From JBCCGI01 sp039029355 (GTDB taxonomy: Bacteria; Planctomycetota; UBA1135; GCA-002686595), in assembly GCA_039029355.1 (NCBI GenBank), contig JBCCGI010000033.1, forward strand, positions 20,649 to 84,648: a stretch of DNA of 64,000 nt, in the 5' to 3' direction. The notes beneath the pieces are model-generated. The model did no database searches. It had not been told where the DNA came from and was given only the letters and a program-made list of their open reading frames with translations. Positions 8,191 through 19,200 of this stretch are shown here, one piece after another; position 1 is the first letter of the stretch; the number at the start of each line of letters is the position of its first letter. The position numbers were made by a program, and so were the translations under genes.

Positions 8191-10020
8191 CTAGAGCCCC
8201 GCTCCCATCAGGCGGTCGGCGACCGCGAGCACCTCGTCGCGGCCGACGCGCTCGCCACGGCCGGTCCACACGGCGGCTTCGAGTCGCTCGAGCAGCGTCC
8301 GCAGCTCGCCCAGGTCGCCGGGCGCGGAGCCGGACGTGCCGTTTCTGCGCTCGGCCTGCTCCAGATCGCGCCCCACCCAGGCGTGGTCGGGCTCGCGCGT
8401 GCGCTCCGCGAGGAAGGCGTGCAGGGCGCGCAGCTCCTCCTCGGGCGTCCCCGCCTGCCCCAGGGCGCGCGCAAGCTTGCGGCGCGCGCCGCGCCGGCGG
8501 CGCTCCAGCGGCGCGGACGGGTCCCCGCGGCGCCGCGCCCAGGTGCGCAGCAGCACCCACAGGATCGGCACGCCGAAAACGACCGCAGTGACCGCGCGCG
8601 GGCCGGGCGCGCGGCGGCCGGTGCCGCCGCTGCCGAGGGCGCGCGTGTCGATGTCGTGCAGGTCGCGGGCGAGCCCCTCGTCGTCGTCGCCCTCGGCGTC
8701 GAGCTCCACCGCGGTGGCCAGCGGCCGCACGCGGATCGGGATGGCCTCGGTCGCGATCGTGATGTACTCGCCGCGCTCGGAGTCGTAGACCCGCAGCGGC
8801 ACCGGAGGGATCTCGCCGACCTCATCGGACATCGGCGCCAGGTCGTAGACGGTGGTGCGCCGCTCGAAGCTCTTCTCCTCCGTGCGGCCGTACACGCGAA
8901 AGCCCTCGAAGGCCTCCATGCGAGCGGGGTCGGGCGCGTCGAAGAACTCGAGGTTGCCCGAGCCGCTCCACTCGACCGTCAGCTTGATCGAGTCGCCCAC
9001 ATCGACGTCGCGCGCGTCGACCGAGGCCTTGGCCGCGATGCTGCCGACGGCGCCGGTGAAGTCGTAGGGCTGCCCCTCCTCGGGGAGCGGCTCGACCTCG
9101 ACGTAGAAGCGCGGCGCGCGCACGTAGTAGTCCTTGACCTTCTCCAGCCGGCGATTGAAGAAGCTGCCGCCCTCCTCGGCGCGGCCGAAGTTGAGGAACG
9201 TCTCGGAGAAGTCGATCCGCCCAGCCCGGGTCGGCACGAACGAGCGCACCAGCCGCAGCTGCCGGAAGCGCCGGCCGCGGAGCTCGACGGCGGGCATCTC
9301 CTCGACGACCACCCCCTCGCCGCCGTTGATCGTCACGCCCCCCTCGATGCGCTTGGCGCCCGGCGCGGGGAACTCACGGTCAAGCTCGATCACGCCGGGC
9401 AGACCGTTCCAGAAACCGAGCGACAGATCGGCAAAGTTCACGTCGCGCAGGCCCTCGTCCCAGCCGAAGCGCACCTCGATCGAGAAGGGCAGGCCTTCGA
9501 CGACGGTGCTCGACGAGGCGCTGACCTCGAGCAGGCCCAGCTCCTGCCCGGTCATGTCCTCGACCGCCTTCAGCACCAGCGACCGCGACTCGTACGTCTT
9601 GCCGCCGGCGCGGATGCGGAACGGCGGGATCTCAAACTCGCCGGCGCGCAGCGGCCGCACGGGGATGATCCACTGATCGGTGACCGTGATCGTCGAGCGG
9701 CGCCCGAAGCGCTGCTCGTAGCGGGTGCGCGACGGACCGGACGGCGGGCCGAGCTTGAGGCCGTCGACCTCGGGCAGGTCGCCGAGCGGGTTGGCCTCGG
9801 GGATCTGCCCTTCGCTCTCGATCACGACGACGATCGACGTGCGGTCGCCGAGCTTCAGCACGCCCGAAGACAGCGCCGCCGTGACCCGCACCTCGCCCGC
9901 CTGGGGCGCGCGCGGCGCCGCTGGCCGGGAGCGCCCGGGGCTCGCGAAGGCGGCGCACAGCGCCAGCACCAGAAGCGTCGCCAGCGTGAAGCGCGTCGAA
10001 ATGAGTCTGCTCAACATCAC
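8191..10020 (-). CDS. batD: BatD-like oxygen-tolerance protein
   Basis: 609-residue BatD-family protein. An N-terminal signal/TM segment (residues 5-26) is followed by tandem Ig-like beta domains: VRVTAALSSGVLKLGDRTSIVV, LLEVSASSSTVVEGLPFSIEVRF, and a third from IAAKASVDARDVDVGDSIKLTV. A C-terminal TM helix (VTAVVFGVPILWVLLRTW) and a basic cytoplasmic tail complete it. BatD proteins are thought to scaffold vWA proteins BatA and BatB at the membrane and affect envelope stress or oxygen tolerance. It lies between the TPR gene (stop eight bases away) and the BatE-like gene (two bases away). Two consecutive ATG codons (10020, 10017) could both serve as start, and no strong Shine-Dalgarno is seen. 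Confidence 0.88.
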   Translation of the reverse strand: MMLSRLISTRFTLATLLVLALCAAFASPGRSRPAAPRAPQAGEVRVTAALSSGVLKLGDRTSIVVVIESEGQIPEANPLGDLPEVDGLKLGPPSGPSRTRYEQRFGRRSTITVTDQWIIPVRPLRAGEFEIPPFRIRAGGKTYESRSLVLKAVEDMTGQELGLLEVSASSSTVVEGLPFSIEVRFGWDEGLRDVNFADLSLGFWNGLPGVIELDREFPAPGAKRIEGGVTINGGEGVVVEEMPAVELRGRRFRQLRLVRSFVPTRAGRIDFSETFLNFGRAEEGGSFFNRRLEKVKDYYVRAPRFYVEVEPLPEEGQPYDFTGAVGSIAAKASVDARDVDVGDSIKLTVEWSGSGNLEFFDAPDPARMEAFEGFRVYGRTEEKSFERRTTVYDLAPMSDEVGEIPPVPLRVYDSERGEYITIATEAIPIRVRPLATAVELDAEGDDDEGLARDLHDIDTRALGSGGTGRRAPGPRAVTAVVFGVPILWVLLRTWARRRGDPSAPLERRRRGARRKLARALGQAGTPEEELRALHAFLAERTREPDHAWVGRDLEQAERRNGTSGSAPGDLGELRTLLERLEAAVWTGRGERVGRDEVLAVADRLMGAGL

Positions 10021-10027
10021 AGGTCCG

Positions 10028-11020
10028 CTACCAATCCTTCTCCACCGGGATGCGTCGGCTTTGGCGGAGGAGCGCTTCGAGCGACTGCGCCTCCTCCTCG
10101 AGCTGCTTGAGCTGGTCGAGCAGCCGCAGCACCTCCTCGCGCGATAGCACGCGCTCGGCGGTGTCCGCGCTCGTCTCGTGCGGCATCGGCTCGGGCAGCT
10201 CTTCGGTCGGTCTCTGCTGATCGTTCGAGGTCTGATCCGCGGCGCCCTCGCCGGGGTCGTCGGGCGGGTCTTCGGGCTGCTGACCGTCCTCCTGGGGTTG
10301 GTCCTCGCCCTGCTGCTCCTGGTCCTCGCCGTCCTCCTGGGGCTCGCCGTCCTCGGACTGCTCGCCGTCCTGCTGCTCCTGGTCCTCGCCCTCCTGCTCG
10401 TCCTGCGGTTCCTGGTCCTCCTGGTCCGGCTCCTCCTCCGGCTGCTCGGCTTCGTCGAGCTCGCGCAGGCGGCGCTGGACCAGCTCGAGGTTCGCGCGCG
10501 TGTCCTCGTGCGCGAAGTCGAGCTTCAGCCGGTCGAGCAGCTCGACCTTGGCGGACAGGTAGGCGGAGCGCAGCACCGCGATCGGATCGTCGGGCAGCTC
10601 GCGGTCCTCGCGGGGCTGGCCCGCCGCGGCCGCCTGCGCCATCTCGGCGAAGGAGACGCGCAGGCGCTCGGCGGACTCCAGGCGCAGCGTGCCCAGGTTG
10701 TAGAGCGCGGCGAGCCGCAGCTCGCCGGGTCCGGCCAGCGCCGCCGCCGAGAGCAGGCGCACCTCGCTCGACGCCCACGCGCCCTGCATGTGGCGCACGA
10801 CGCCTTCGGCGTAGTGGAACTCGGCGCGCAGCGGCTCGGGGCGCTCGTCGTCGGCCGAGAACTCCTGCGCCAGCACGACCGCGCGGGCGGGCTCCTCGGT
10901 CGCGAGGCGCGCGATGGCCGCCATCGCCTCGACGGGCGTGCCCTGGAAGGCGGGCTTCTCGAACTCCTCCTGCGCGAGAAGGACCAGCGCCAGCGGCGCG
11001 AGCATGGCGAGCGGTTTCAC
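10028..11020 (-). CDS. BatC-like TPR protein with long Glu/Asp/Gln-rich tract
   Basis: 330-residue exported or membrane-anchored protein. After a signal peptide (VKPLAMLAPLALVLLAQ), residues 20-180 hold TPR-like helices (FHYAEGVVRHMQGAWASSEV, LAALYNLGTLRLESAE, NLELVQRRLRELDEAE). Residues about 190-280 are almost pure Glu, Asp, Gln, Pro and Gly (QEDQEPQDEQEGEDQEQQ-type), presumably disordered. The tail is a short coiled coil (EVLRLLDQLKQLEEEAQSLE). Similar TPR proteins with acidic tracts sit between batB and batD in many Bat operons. It starts at GTG 11020, which overlaps the batB stop as GTGA. The composition matches its neighbours apart from the tract. Confidence 0.8.
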   Translation of the reverse strand: MKPLAMLAPLALVLLAQEEFEKPAFQGTPVEAMAAIARLATEEPARAVVLAQEFSADDERPEPLRAEFHYAEGVVRHMQGAWASSEVRLLSAAALAGPGELRLAALYNLGTLRLESAERLRVSFAEMAQAAAAGQPREDRELPDDPIAVLRSAYLSAKVELLDRLKLDFAHEDTRANLELVQRRLRELDEAEQPEEEPDQEDQEPQDEQEGEDQEQQDGEQSEDGEPQEDGEDQEQQGEDQPQEDGQQPEDPPDDPGEGAADQTSNDQQRPTEELPEPMPHETSADTAERVLSREEVLRLLDQLKQLEEEAQSLEALLRQSRRIPVEKDW

Positions 11021-12045
11021 GCGGCGCCTCCCCGCACGCGGCCGCGCTCGCGCAGCCCCGCCTCGCTCAGCATGCAAGCCAGGGCGACCGCCAGCGTCCA
11101 CTGGTAGCGGTCGTGGGGAATGCGCTCCTTGCCGCCGACGATCTCGCGGCCTTCGAGCTGCGAGATGCGCTTGCGGTAGAGCTCTTCGAGCGGCGCCGGG
11201 TGCTCGTCGACCGTCAGAAACTCACCCCCGGTCACCTCGGCGACCCGGGCGAGACTCTGTCGGTCCATGCGCGTCACGACCTCGGAGCCCTCCTTGTCGC
11301 GCAGGAAGGCCTCGGCACCCTCCTCGTCGAGCACGGGGATCTTGCCGCCGCCGGAGGTGCCCACGCCGACGACGTACACGCGGATGCCGCGCTCGGCCGC
11401 CTCGCGCGCGACGTCGCGGCCGGCGCCGGAGAGGTCCTCGCCATCGGTCAACAGCACGATCGCCTCGTGCGCCCCGGTGCGTCCGTCGAAGAGCGAGAGC
11501 GCGCGCTCGACGGCCGCGGCGAGGTCGGTCCCGCCCAGGCGGTTGTCGGCGGGCGTGATGCGGTCGACGAGCTTCACCAGCGCGTTCCGGTCGTGGGTGA
11601 GAGGCGCGACCTCGCGCGCGTCGCCCGAGAAGGCGATCAGCGCGATGCGGTCGCCGGCGATCACGTCGAGCAGGCCGCGCACCTCGCGCTTGGCGCGGTC
11701 GAGCCGGCTCGGCCGCACGTCGCGCGCGAGCATGCTGCGCGAGGTGTCGACGCACACGACGATGTCGACCCCGCGCCCGGTGACCTCGCGGAAGGTGTGG
11801 CCGTGCACGGGCCCGAGCAGCGACACCCCAAGGAACGCGACCGCCGCCACCGCGAGCACCACGCGCGTCACGGCGCGCGTCGCGGAGAAGCCGGGCAGGA
11901 AGCGCGCGAGCTGCGACGCGGCGACGAAGCTCTCGCGCTCACGCCGCCGGCCCACCAGCCCCCACGCGCCGACCGCGCCCAGTACGAGCGCCAGGAACGG
12001 CGCCCACAGCGCGCCGGGGCGCAGCAGCTCGAAGCCCTCGCTCAC
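11017..12045 (-). CDS. batB: BatB-like membrane von Willebrand A protein
   Basis: 342-residue membrane protein with two N-terminal TM helices (about 11-32 and 59-78) and a cytoplasmic or periplasmic vWA domain. The metal-ion site DTSRS is at residues 100-104, with downstream LGGTDLAAAVE and LLTDGEDLSG supplying the remaining MIDAS ligands. A C-terminal hydrophobic helix follows. BatB pairs with BatA in the aerotolerance operon and acts with MoxR. The start GTG 12045 overlaps the batA stop (GTGA), and its own stop overlaps the next start in the same way, so stoichiometric coupled translation is likely. Confidence 0.9.
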   Translation of the reverse strand: MSEGFELLRPGALWAPFLALVLGAVGAWGLVGRRRERESFVAASQLARFLPGFSATRAVTRVVLAVAAVAFLGVSLLGPVHGHTFREVTGRGVDIVVCVDTSRSMLARDVRPSRLDRAKREVRGLLDVIAGDRIALIAFSGDAREVAPLTHDRNALVKLVDRITPADNRLGGTDLAAAVERALSLFDGRTGAHEAIVLLTDGEDLSGAGRDVAREAAERGIRVYVVGVGTSGGGKIPVLDEEGAEAFLRDKEGSEVVTRMDRQSLARVAEVTGGEFLTVDEHPAPLEELYRKRISQLEGREIVGGKERIPHDRYQWTLAVALACMLSEAGLRERGRVRGGAA

Positions 12046-13097
12046 GGCAGCCTCCGGGCCCAGGTCGAAAGCGACAGCCACGCGGCCCCGTAGAGCGCGA
12101 AGGCCGCCCACAGGAAGCTCGGGTAGAGGTCGAAGTTCTCCTCGAAGCGCCGCTCCTCGCGCTCGGTGCGCTCTAGTTTCTCGATCTCGGCGTAGATCTC
12201 GGCCAGCGACTCGCGGTTGCGCGCGCGGTAGAAGCGGCCGCCGGTCAGCTCGGCGATCGCCTCCAGATCGCTGGTGTCGTGCGAGTCCGTGGTCGGCACG
12301 TAGCCGCGCAGCGCGTTGTAGACGAACAGGTTGCGCGCGGCGTAGATCGAGTAGACGCGCACGCCCTCCTCGGCGGCGAGCTCGCCCGCTTGGCGCGGCA
12401 GGATCTCGGTGACGTTGTTCTCGCCGTCGGTGAGGAGCACCACGACCTTCGACTTGGCCTCGGTCTCGCGCAGCAGCGCCACCGCCTTGGCGACCGCGAC
12501 GCCGATGCCGGTGCCGTCCTCGCCGCGGTGCTGGACGAGCTCAACGCCCTCGAGGAACCCGTTCAGCCCGTCGAAGTCGAGCGTGAAGGGGCACAGGAGC
12601 TGCGGATAGCGCGCGAAGGTGATCAGCGCGCAGCTGTCGGCCGCGCCCTCGGCGTCGCCCATGCGGCGCTGGGCGAAGTCGGCCACCACGTCCTTGACCA
12701 CGTCGAGCCGCGTCCGGCCGCGCTCGAGGTCGTCGAAGCGCATCGAGCCCGAGCGGTCGAGCACGAGCGCGATGTCCACGCCCTCGGAGATGGTCTCGTT
12801 CTGCACGTTGCCGCGCAGCGGGCGCGCCAGCGCGAGCACCGCGAGCGCCATCGCAAGGGCCTGCAGCAGCGTCGGAAGAAAGCCCAGCCGCTGTCGCCAC
12901 GAGCGCGCGAGGCGACCCGCGGGAAGCACCGGCGCGCGCCCCTCGGCACGCCCCGCCCGCGCACGGCCGTAGGCGAGCAGCAAGAGCCCCACCGGCAGCA
13001 CCAGGAGGTACCACGGGTCGGCCAGCGCGTAGTCGCCCCACAGGCGCAGCTCGACCGAGGCCGCGCTCTTCGCCTGCACCGCGAGCGTCGGGATCAC
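12042..13097 (-). CDS. batA: BatA-like membrane von Willebrand A protein
   Basis: 351-residue protein with the same plan as BatB: TM helices at about 30-45 and 73-92, then a vWA domain with the MIDAS sequence DRSGS at residues 114-118, GEDGTGIGVAVAKAV, and LLTDGENNVTE. A C-terminal TM helix (FLWAAFALYGAAWLSL) returns the chain to the membrane. The start GTG 13097 overlaps the upstream stop as GTGA. BatA and BatB sit next to each other in nearly all operons of this type and are believed to be substrates or partners of the MoxR AAA+ chaperone. Confidence 0.9.
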   Translation of the reverse strand: MIPTLAVQAKSAASVELRLWGDYALADPWYLLVLPVGLLLLAYGRARAGRAEGRAPVLPAGRLARSWRQRLGFLPTLLQALAMALAVLALARPLRGNVQNETISEGVDIALVLDRSGSMRFDDLERGRTRLDVVKDVVADFAQRRMGDAEGAADSCALITFARYPQLLCPFTLDFDGLNGFLEGVELVQHRGEDGTGIGVAVAKAVALLRETEAKSKVVVLLTDGENNVTEILPRQAGELAAEEGVRVYSIYAARNLFVYNALRGYVPTTDSHDTSDLEAIAELTGGRFYRARNRESLAEIYAEIEKLERTEREERRFEENFDLYPSFLWAAFALYGAAWLSLSTWARRLP

Positions 13098-13993
13098 GAC
13101 TCGACCTCCTGCGCCGCGACCGCGGTGCGGGCGCGCTCGAAGGCCTCGTCGACCGCCCAGCCGGTCGGCATCTCGCCGGCGTACTTCGTCCGCGCCGCCT
13201 GCTCGAAGAGCTCGCTCGCCGCGCGCAAGGAGGGCTCCGAGAGCCCGCCGTCGGCGGAGATGGCGCGGGCCCACTCCTCGTCGGTCAGGCCGCTGCGGTC
13301 GGTGCCGCTGCGCTCGTCCAGCGCCTCGCGCACGAGGCGCGTCAGCTCGTATTGCCGCGCGCGCTCGCCCAGCGAGAGCCCGCGCAGGGCCTCGATGCGC
13401 TGCGCGAGCGCGGGCGCCGGCGCGAGCTTCGGGCCGCGCAGCCGTCGGCTCCGGACGATCAGCGCGAGGCCGACGCAGAGGCACGCGAGCGCCGCGCCGC
13501 CTCCGAGCAGCGGCCACGGGCTGGGCGCGGGGGGCGGCTCCTCCAGGGTGCGGAGCCCCGCGATCGGGCGCGGCGCATCCTCTCCCTCGGCGAGCAGGCC
13601 GGTCACCGGCACCGGGGCCGCGTCGACCTCCATCAGCCGTCCGCCGCCTGGGGTGCGCACCGAGTAGAAGAGCGCCGGCGGGTCGACCGCTTCACCGGGG
13701 CTCAGGCACAAGAGCTTCCAGACGAGCACGGTGCGCTCCAGCTCCGCGCCGTCGGGGCGCGGCGGCTCGCCGCGGTGTTCCAGAAAGACCCACGGCGAGG
13801 AGGGATCCAGCAGCGGCTCCTCGGCGCGCGGGCGCAGGCCCGCGGGGTGGCGCAGCTCGAGCACGACCTCCAAGGGCTCCCCCACCGCGACCGAAAGCGG
13901 CTCGACGTGCGCCCGGGCGGTCACCTCCTGGGCCGCGGGCGCGGTCGCCGCGGCCCAGAAGCAAGCGAGGAGCGCCGGTGCAAGGGCCCTCAC
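13094..13993 (-). CDS. Membrane protein of Bat operon (DUF4381-like), one TM
   Basis: 299-residue protein with a signal peptide (VRALAPALLACFWAAATAPAAQ). It has a periplasmic beta-rich region resembling one BatD domain (VTARAHVEPLSVAVGEPLEVVLELRH; shown here in pieces VEPLSVAVGEPLEVVLEL). A TM helix around residue 170 (LGGGAALACLCVGLALIV) leads to a cytoplasmic helical tail of ~110 residues (LAQRIEALRGLSLGERARQ, ASELFEQAARTKYAGEMP). This plan (Ig-like ectodomain, TM, helical tail) matches the gene commonly found between DUF58 and batA genes. It overlaps both neighbours through GTGA junctions. Function unknown beyond membership in the complex. Confidence 0.75.
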   Translation of the reverse strand: MRALAPALLACFWAAATAPAAQEVTARAHVEPLSVAVGEPLEVVLELRHPAGLRPRAEEPLLDPSSPWVFLEHRGEPPRPDGAELERTVLVWKLLCLSPGEAVDPPALFYSVRTPGGGRLMEVDAAPVPVTGLLAEGEDAPRPIAGLRTLEEPPPAPSPWPLLGGGAALACLCVGLALIVRSRRLRGPKLAPAPALAQRIEALRGLSLGERARQYELTRLVREALDERSGTDRSGLTDEEWARAISADGGLSEPSLRAASELFEQAARTKYAGEMPTGWAVDEAFERARTAVAAQEVES

Positions 13994-14919
13994 CTGCGCC
14001 CCCTCGCGCGCGCGCGGCGCTTGAAGAAGGCGACCACCGGGTCGGCCGAGTCGGCGCTCGCGTCGACGTCGATCCGCGCCGCGCGGGCGCGGGCGGTGGC
14101 CTCGCGGAAGCTCTGGCGGCGCTCCTCGGCCGCCGCGGCCCACGACCGCCGCACCGCGGCCGAGCGCGAGTCGACCTCGACGCGCCGGCCGGTCTCGGGC
14201 TCGTGCAGGGTGATCCAGCCGGCGTTGGGCAGCTCCTCTTCGAAGGGATCGAAGACGCGCACGCACACCACGTCATGCCGGCGCGCCACGCGCCCCAGCA
14301 CCCGGGTCCAGCCCGGGTCGACGTCGTGGAAGTCCGACACGACGAAGATCAGCGAGCGCCGGCGCAGGTGGCGCAGCTGGTGCTCCAGTACCGCGGTCAG
14401 CGAGCTGCCGCGCCCCCTCGCCTCGGCCGCCATCACCTCGCGCACGACGCGCAGCACGTGGCGCGAGCCCTTCTCCGGGCGCAGGTGCAGCCCTGGCTGA
14501 TCATCGAACAGCGTGAGGCCGACCATGTCCTGCTCCTGCACCGCGACGAACGAGAGCAGCGCGGCGACCTCGGCCGCCGCCTCGCGCTTGGTCTTCGCGG
14601 CCGAGCCGAAGTCCATCGAGAGGCTGGTGTCGACCAGCAGCTGCAGCACCAGCTGGCGCTCCTCGACGTACGTCTTCACATACGGCTCGCCGGCGCGCGC
14701 GGTGACGTTCCAGTCGATCGTCCGCACCTCGTCGCCGGGCTGGTAGGGGCGCACCTCCTCGAACTCGATGCCGGTTCCGCGGAAGGTCGAGCGGTAGGCC
14801 CCCTGCAGCAGCTCGGACACCAGATCGTGCGTGCGGATCTGGATCTGGCGCACCCGCGCCATCAGCTCGGGAGCCAGCGTCGCCGGGGCGGCGGGGCTCT
14901 TGTCCTTGCGCTTGGCCAA
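13990..14919 (-). CDS. DUF58 family von Willebrand-like protein
   Basis: 309-residue soluble DUF58 protein, the partner always found beside MoxR ATPases. The DUF58 signature is clear: FRGTGIEFEEVRPYQPGDEV and RTIDWNVTARAGEPYVK, then a vWA-like fold with DTSLS at residues 97-101. No TM segment is seen. The start is probably TTG 14919. No good Shine-Dalgarno is visible, so an internal ATG (residue 20) cannot be excluded, although residues 1-19 are compatible with a basic N-terminus. It lies 21 bases downstream of moxR and overlaps the next gene by GTGA. Confidence 0.88.
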   Translation of the reverse strand: MAKRKDKSPAAPATLAPELMARVRQIQIRTHDLVSELLQGAYRSTFRGTGIEFEEVRPYQPGDEVRTIDWNVTARAGEPYVKTYVEERQLVLQLLVDTSLSMDFGSAAKTKREAAAEVAALLSFVAVQEQDMVGLTLFDDQPGLHLRPEKGSRHVLRVVREVMAAEARGRGSSLTAVLEHQLRHLRRRSLIFVVSDFHDVDPGWTRVLGRVARRHDVVCVRVFDPFEEELPNAGWITLHEPETGRRVEVDSRSAAVRRSWAAAAEERRQSFREATARARAARIDVDASADSADPVVAFFKRRARARGRR

Positions 14920-14940
14920 CGGTCCGTCGGGAGAGGAGCT

Positions 14941-15945
<1,005 letters not shown>

Positions 15946-16100
15946 CTTTGGATCGCGATGGAGTTCTTGTCGCAACAGCACGCGGGGGCTACGTCCCGCG
16001 TCGCGGCCCTGTTGGAGCCGGAGGGCCGGCATTCTACGGCCTCGGGGGAGCGGCTGAAGCGGTGGGTGGATCCGGGGCTCAGGATTTGGCCCGAATCGAA

Positions 16101-16150
16101 CGCCGGAGGCGGATCCAGCGCCCTGCGGGGCGCCCGATCCGCCTCCGGCG
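16101..16150. repeat. Long inverted repeat between tricorn and moxR genes
   Basis: CGCCGGAGGCGGATC (16101-16115) and GATCCGCCTCCGGCG (16136-16150) are perfect 15-bp inverted arms. Inside them GCGCCC and GGGCGC form a further 6-bp stem with a 4-base loop. This sits in the 325-base gap 15946-16270, which otherwise holds only the tricorn terminator and presumably the moxR promoter. It could be a second terminator, an operator upstream of moxR, or a structured 5' leader of the Bat operon. Confidence 0.75.
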
Positions 16151-16219
16151 CGGGTCGGGGAAAGCCGTCCCCCTCGAGCGGGGCCGGCAGGGAACTGCCC
16201 GCCGGCCCCAAGCCGGCGC

Positions 16220-16260
16220 AAAAAGCGCCTCCCGGGCACCCAAGCGCACCGGGAGACGCC
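16220..16260 (-). terminator. Intrinsic terminator of the tricorn gene
   Basis: In minus-strand sense, GCGTCTCCCGG (16259-16249) pairs with CCGGGAGGCGC (16235-16225), 11 bp with one G-U, and is followed directly by TTTTT (16224-16220). It begins ten bases after the tricorn stop. Confidence 0.9.
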
Positions 16261-16270
16261 GGCCTAGCGA

Positions 16271-19200
16271 TCAGCGATCGGCCGGAGCGACGCCCGCCCC
16301 ACGCCGATCCGCCGAAGCCGGGCGCACGCGCGGCTGGAAGGACCAGCCCTCGAGCTCCTCGAGCAGGTGCTCGACCGCCGTGATGAGCTGCGGATCGCGG
16401 CCGCCCTGCATCTCGGCCGGGTTGTCGATCACCTCGATGTCCGGCGGCACGCCGTAGCCCTCGACCCCCCAGGTCCCGTCGAGCTCGAAGAAGCCGAAGG
16501 TCGGGACGGTCGGGCTGGCGCCGTCGATCAGGCTGGGGTTGCCGGAGATCCCGACCAGCCCGCCCCAGGTGCGCATGCCGATCAGCTTGCCCAACCCGCG
16601 CTGGCGGAAATAATAGGGGAAGCAGTCGCCGCCCGAACCCGCCGAGTAGTTGATCAGCATCGCCTTGGGGCCGCGGTGGCCGACCGGCGGCCAGTCCCAC
16701 TCCTCGCCGGCGTGCAGCGCCCAGTGATTCGTCACCGGACGGTCGAGCAGCTCGATGAAGCGCGTCGGGATCTGCCCGCCGCCGTTCCAGCGCTCGTCGA
16801 TCAGGAGCGCGTCCTTGTGCTGCTGCGCGAGGAACTGCCGCATGAGCTCGTTCTGGCCGTTCAGGCCGGTGTCGGGCACGTGCACGTAGCCCACGCGGCC
16901 ACCGCCCAGCTCCTCGACCTTGGCGCGGTTGTCCGCGACCCAGGCGCGGTAGCGCAGGGACGACTCGCTGGCCATGGGCTCGATCACGACCTCGCGCTCG
17001 CTGCCGTCGGCGCTCGGCGCCGCGCACAGCGTCAGCACGGTCGGGCGCCCCGCGGTGCCCTCGAAGGCGGCGTACACCGCGCGACCGGGGTCGACCGGCC
17101 GGCCGTTGACCGCGAGCAGGTAGTCGCCCTCGTTCGCGTCGACGCCGTGGGCGGCGAGCGGCGAGCGCGCGTCGGCGTCGTAGCCGCCGTCGAAGATGCG
17201 CGCGATGCGGTAGGCGCCGTCCGCCAGCTCCCAGTCGCAGCCGAGGAGCCCGGTCGGACGCGCGCGTCCGGCCTGCGGCATGCCGTCCATCGGCGGGCTG
17301 TTGTAGGCGTGGCCCACGTTGAGCTCGGACATCATCTCGCCGATCAGCCAGTGCACGTCGCCGCGCGAGGTCGCGTCGTCGAGCGCGCGCGCGTAGCGCT
17401 CGCCCACCGCGTTCCAGTCCACGCCGTGCAGACCCGGGTCGTAGAAGAAGTCGCGGTAGAGCCGCCAGGCGTCGCGCAGGAGCTGACGCCACTCGGCGCG
17501 CGGGTCGACCGTGGCGACCAGGCCCGAGAGGTCGGCCGGCTCCAGGGTCTGGCCGGGCGCGAGGTCCACCACGCCGACGCCGGCGCCGGTGCTGACCGCG
17601 ATCTTGGTGCCCTTGGCGGCCAGACGGTAGGTCTCGATGCGTCCCGACAGCACGGTCTTCGTCTCGCCCTCGGCGAGGTCGAAGTAACAGAGCTGCGAGC
17701 CCTGGCCGTCGGCGCCGGTGCGCGGAGCGCGGACGAAGAGCACCTTGCCCTCGGCGCCCAGCAGGCCGCCGATGCGGCCGGATTCGGCCGGCAGGATCAT
17801 GACGCGCGACTCGAAGCCCTCGAGGTCGATCGCGAGGGGCTCATCGGCCTCTTCCTCCTCGCCCTCGGTCTCGCCCTCCGCGTCCGCATCGCCTTCGTCC
17901 TCGGGCTCCGGCTCCTCGGCGTCGGCGTCCGCCTCGGATTCGGAGCCCTCTTCGGACTCGTCCTCGTCCTCAGCCTCGTCCTCCTCGACCTCTTCCTCCT
18001 GGTTCTCAGGGGCGAAGGGGTTCTCGACGTCGGCCCGCAGCGGCACCGCGCACAGGTTGCGCGTGTTGGCGTAGATCCAGGTCGTGTCGAGATCGGCGTA
18101 GACCGGCTCGAACGTGCGCGAGGAGCTGAAGTAGAGGAAGTCTCCGCTGCGGTCGAAGGTGGGCCCCGAGTCGTCGAACATGCCCGACGTCACCACGTGC
18201 GTCGCGGCGTTCGCGACGTCGTGCAGGTAGATCGCGCTCTGCCGCGCGTCGGGGTGACGGTGGCTCCACGCCAGCCAAGCGGCGTCGTGCGACCAGTCGA
18301 CGTTCAGCGGGAAGCCCTGGTGGTTCTCGTGGATCTTCTCGGTCGCGCCGGTCTCGAAGTCGCACAGGTAGAGCACGCCGTGGCTGGTACCGACGGCGAG
18401 CTTCTTGGAGTCCGGCGACCAGGTGATCGAGTCCTTCCACCCGGCGCCCAGCGACGTCAGGCGCCGCTCGCCGTGCTCGTTGGCGCCCTCGAAGGGCTTG
18501 CCGTCCGCGCGCTGCACGGTCAGCTCGTACTCGCCGGAGCGGTCGGAGAAGTAGGCCATCCAGCGGCCGTCGGGACTCCAGGCCGGGCTGCGCTCGGCCA
18601 CGCCGGAGCTGGCGGTCAGGTTGCGCGTGATGCCTTCGTCGACCGGGACCGTGAAGACGTCGCCGCGCGCTTCAAGCGCCACGCGCACGCCGCCGGGGCC
18701 CACCGCCCCGCCCGCGACCAGCGCGGACACGTCGCGGCTGCGCGGACGCAGCTCGGGCCGTTCGCCGGGCAAAAGGACCTCGACCGGGATCGCCGGGCGC
18801 GACTCCTGGGTCAGGTCGAGCCGGTACAGCTTGCCGCCCGCCTCGAACACGACGTCCTCGGGACCGATCGAGGGGAACTTGACGTCGACGTCGCGGAAGT
18901 CGGTCAGCGCCGTCGTCTCGCGCGTGCGGGTGTCGAACGAGTAGAGGTTGAAGACGCCCTCCTCGCCCGAGTCGGACGAGAAGATCAGCTCGGCCCCGTG
19001 CCACATGGGCAGCTGGTCGTTGGCCGGGCTGTCGGTCACACGCAGCGCCTCGTTGGTCTTGAGGTTGTAGAGCCACACGTCGGGCGCGCGTCCGCCGCGG
19101 TAGCGCTTCCAGGTCCGGAACTCGCGACTGTAGGGCGTGTAGGCCAGCCAGGTGCCGGTCTCGTCGATCGAGCCGAAGGTGCCGTAGGGAACGGGCAGCG

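Noticed and set aside
10200..10470. Possible long hydrophobic plus-strand protein (Leu/Val-rich) in the Bat region
   Set aside because: It is the reverse complement of the Glu/Asp/Gln tract of the TPR protein. CTC/CTG codons are produced by GAG/CAG on the real strand.
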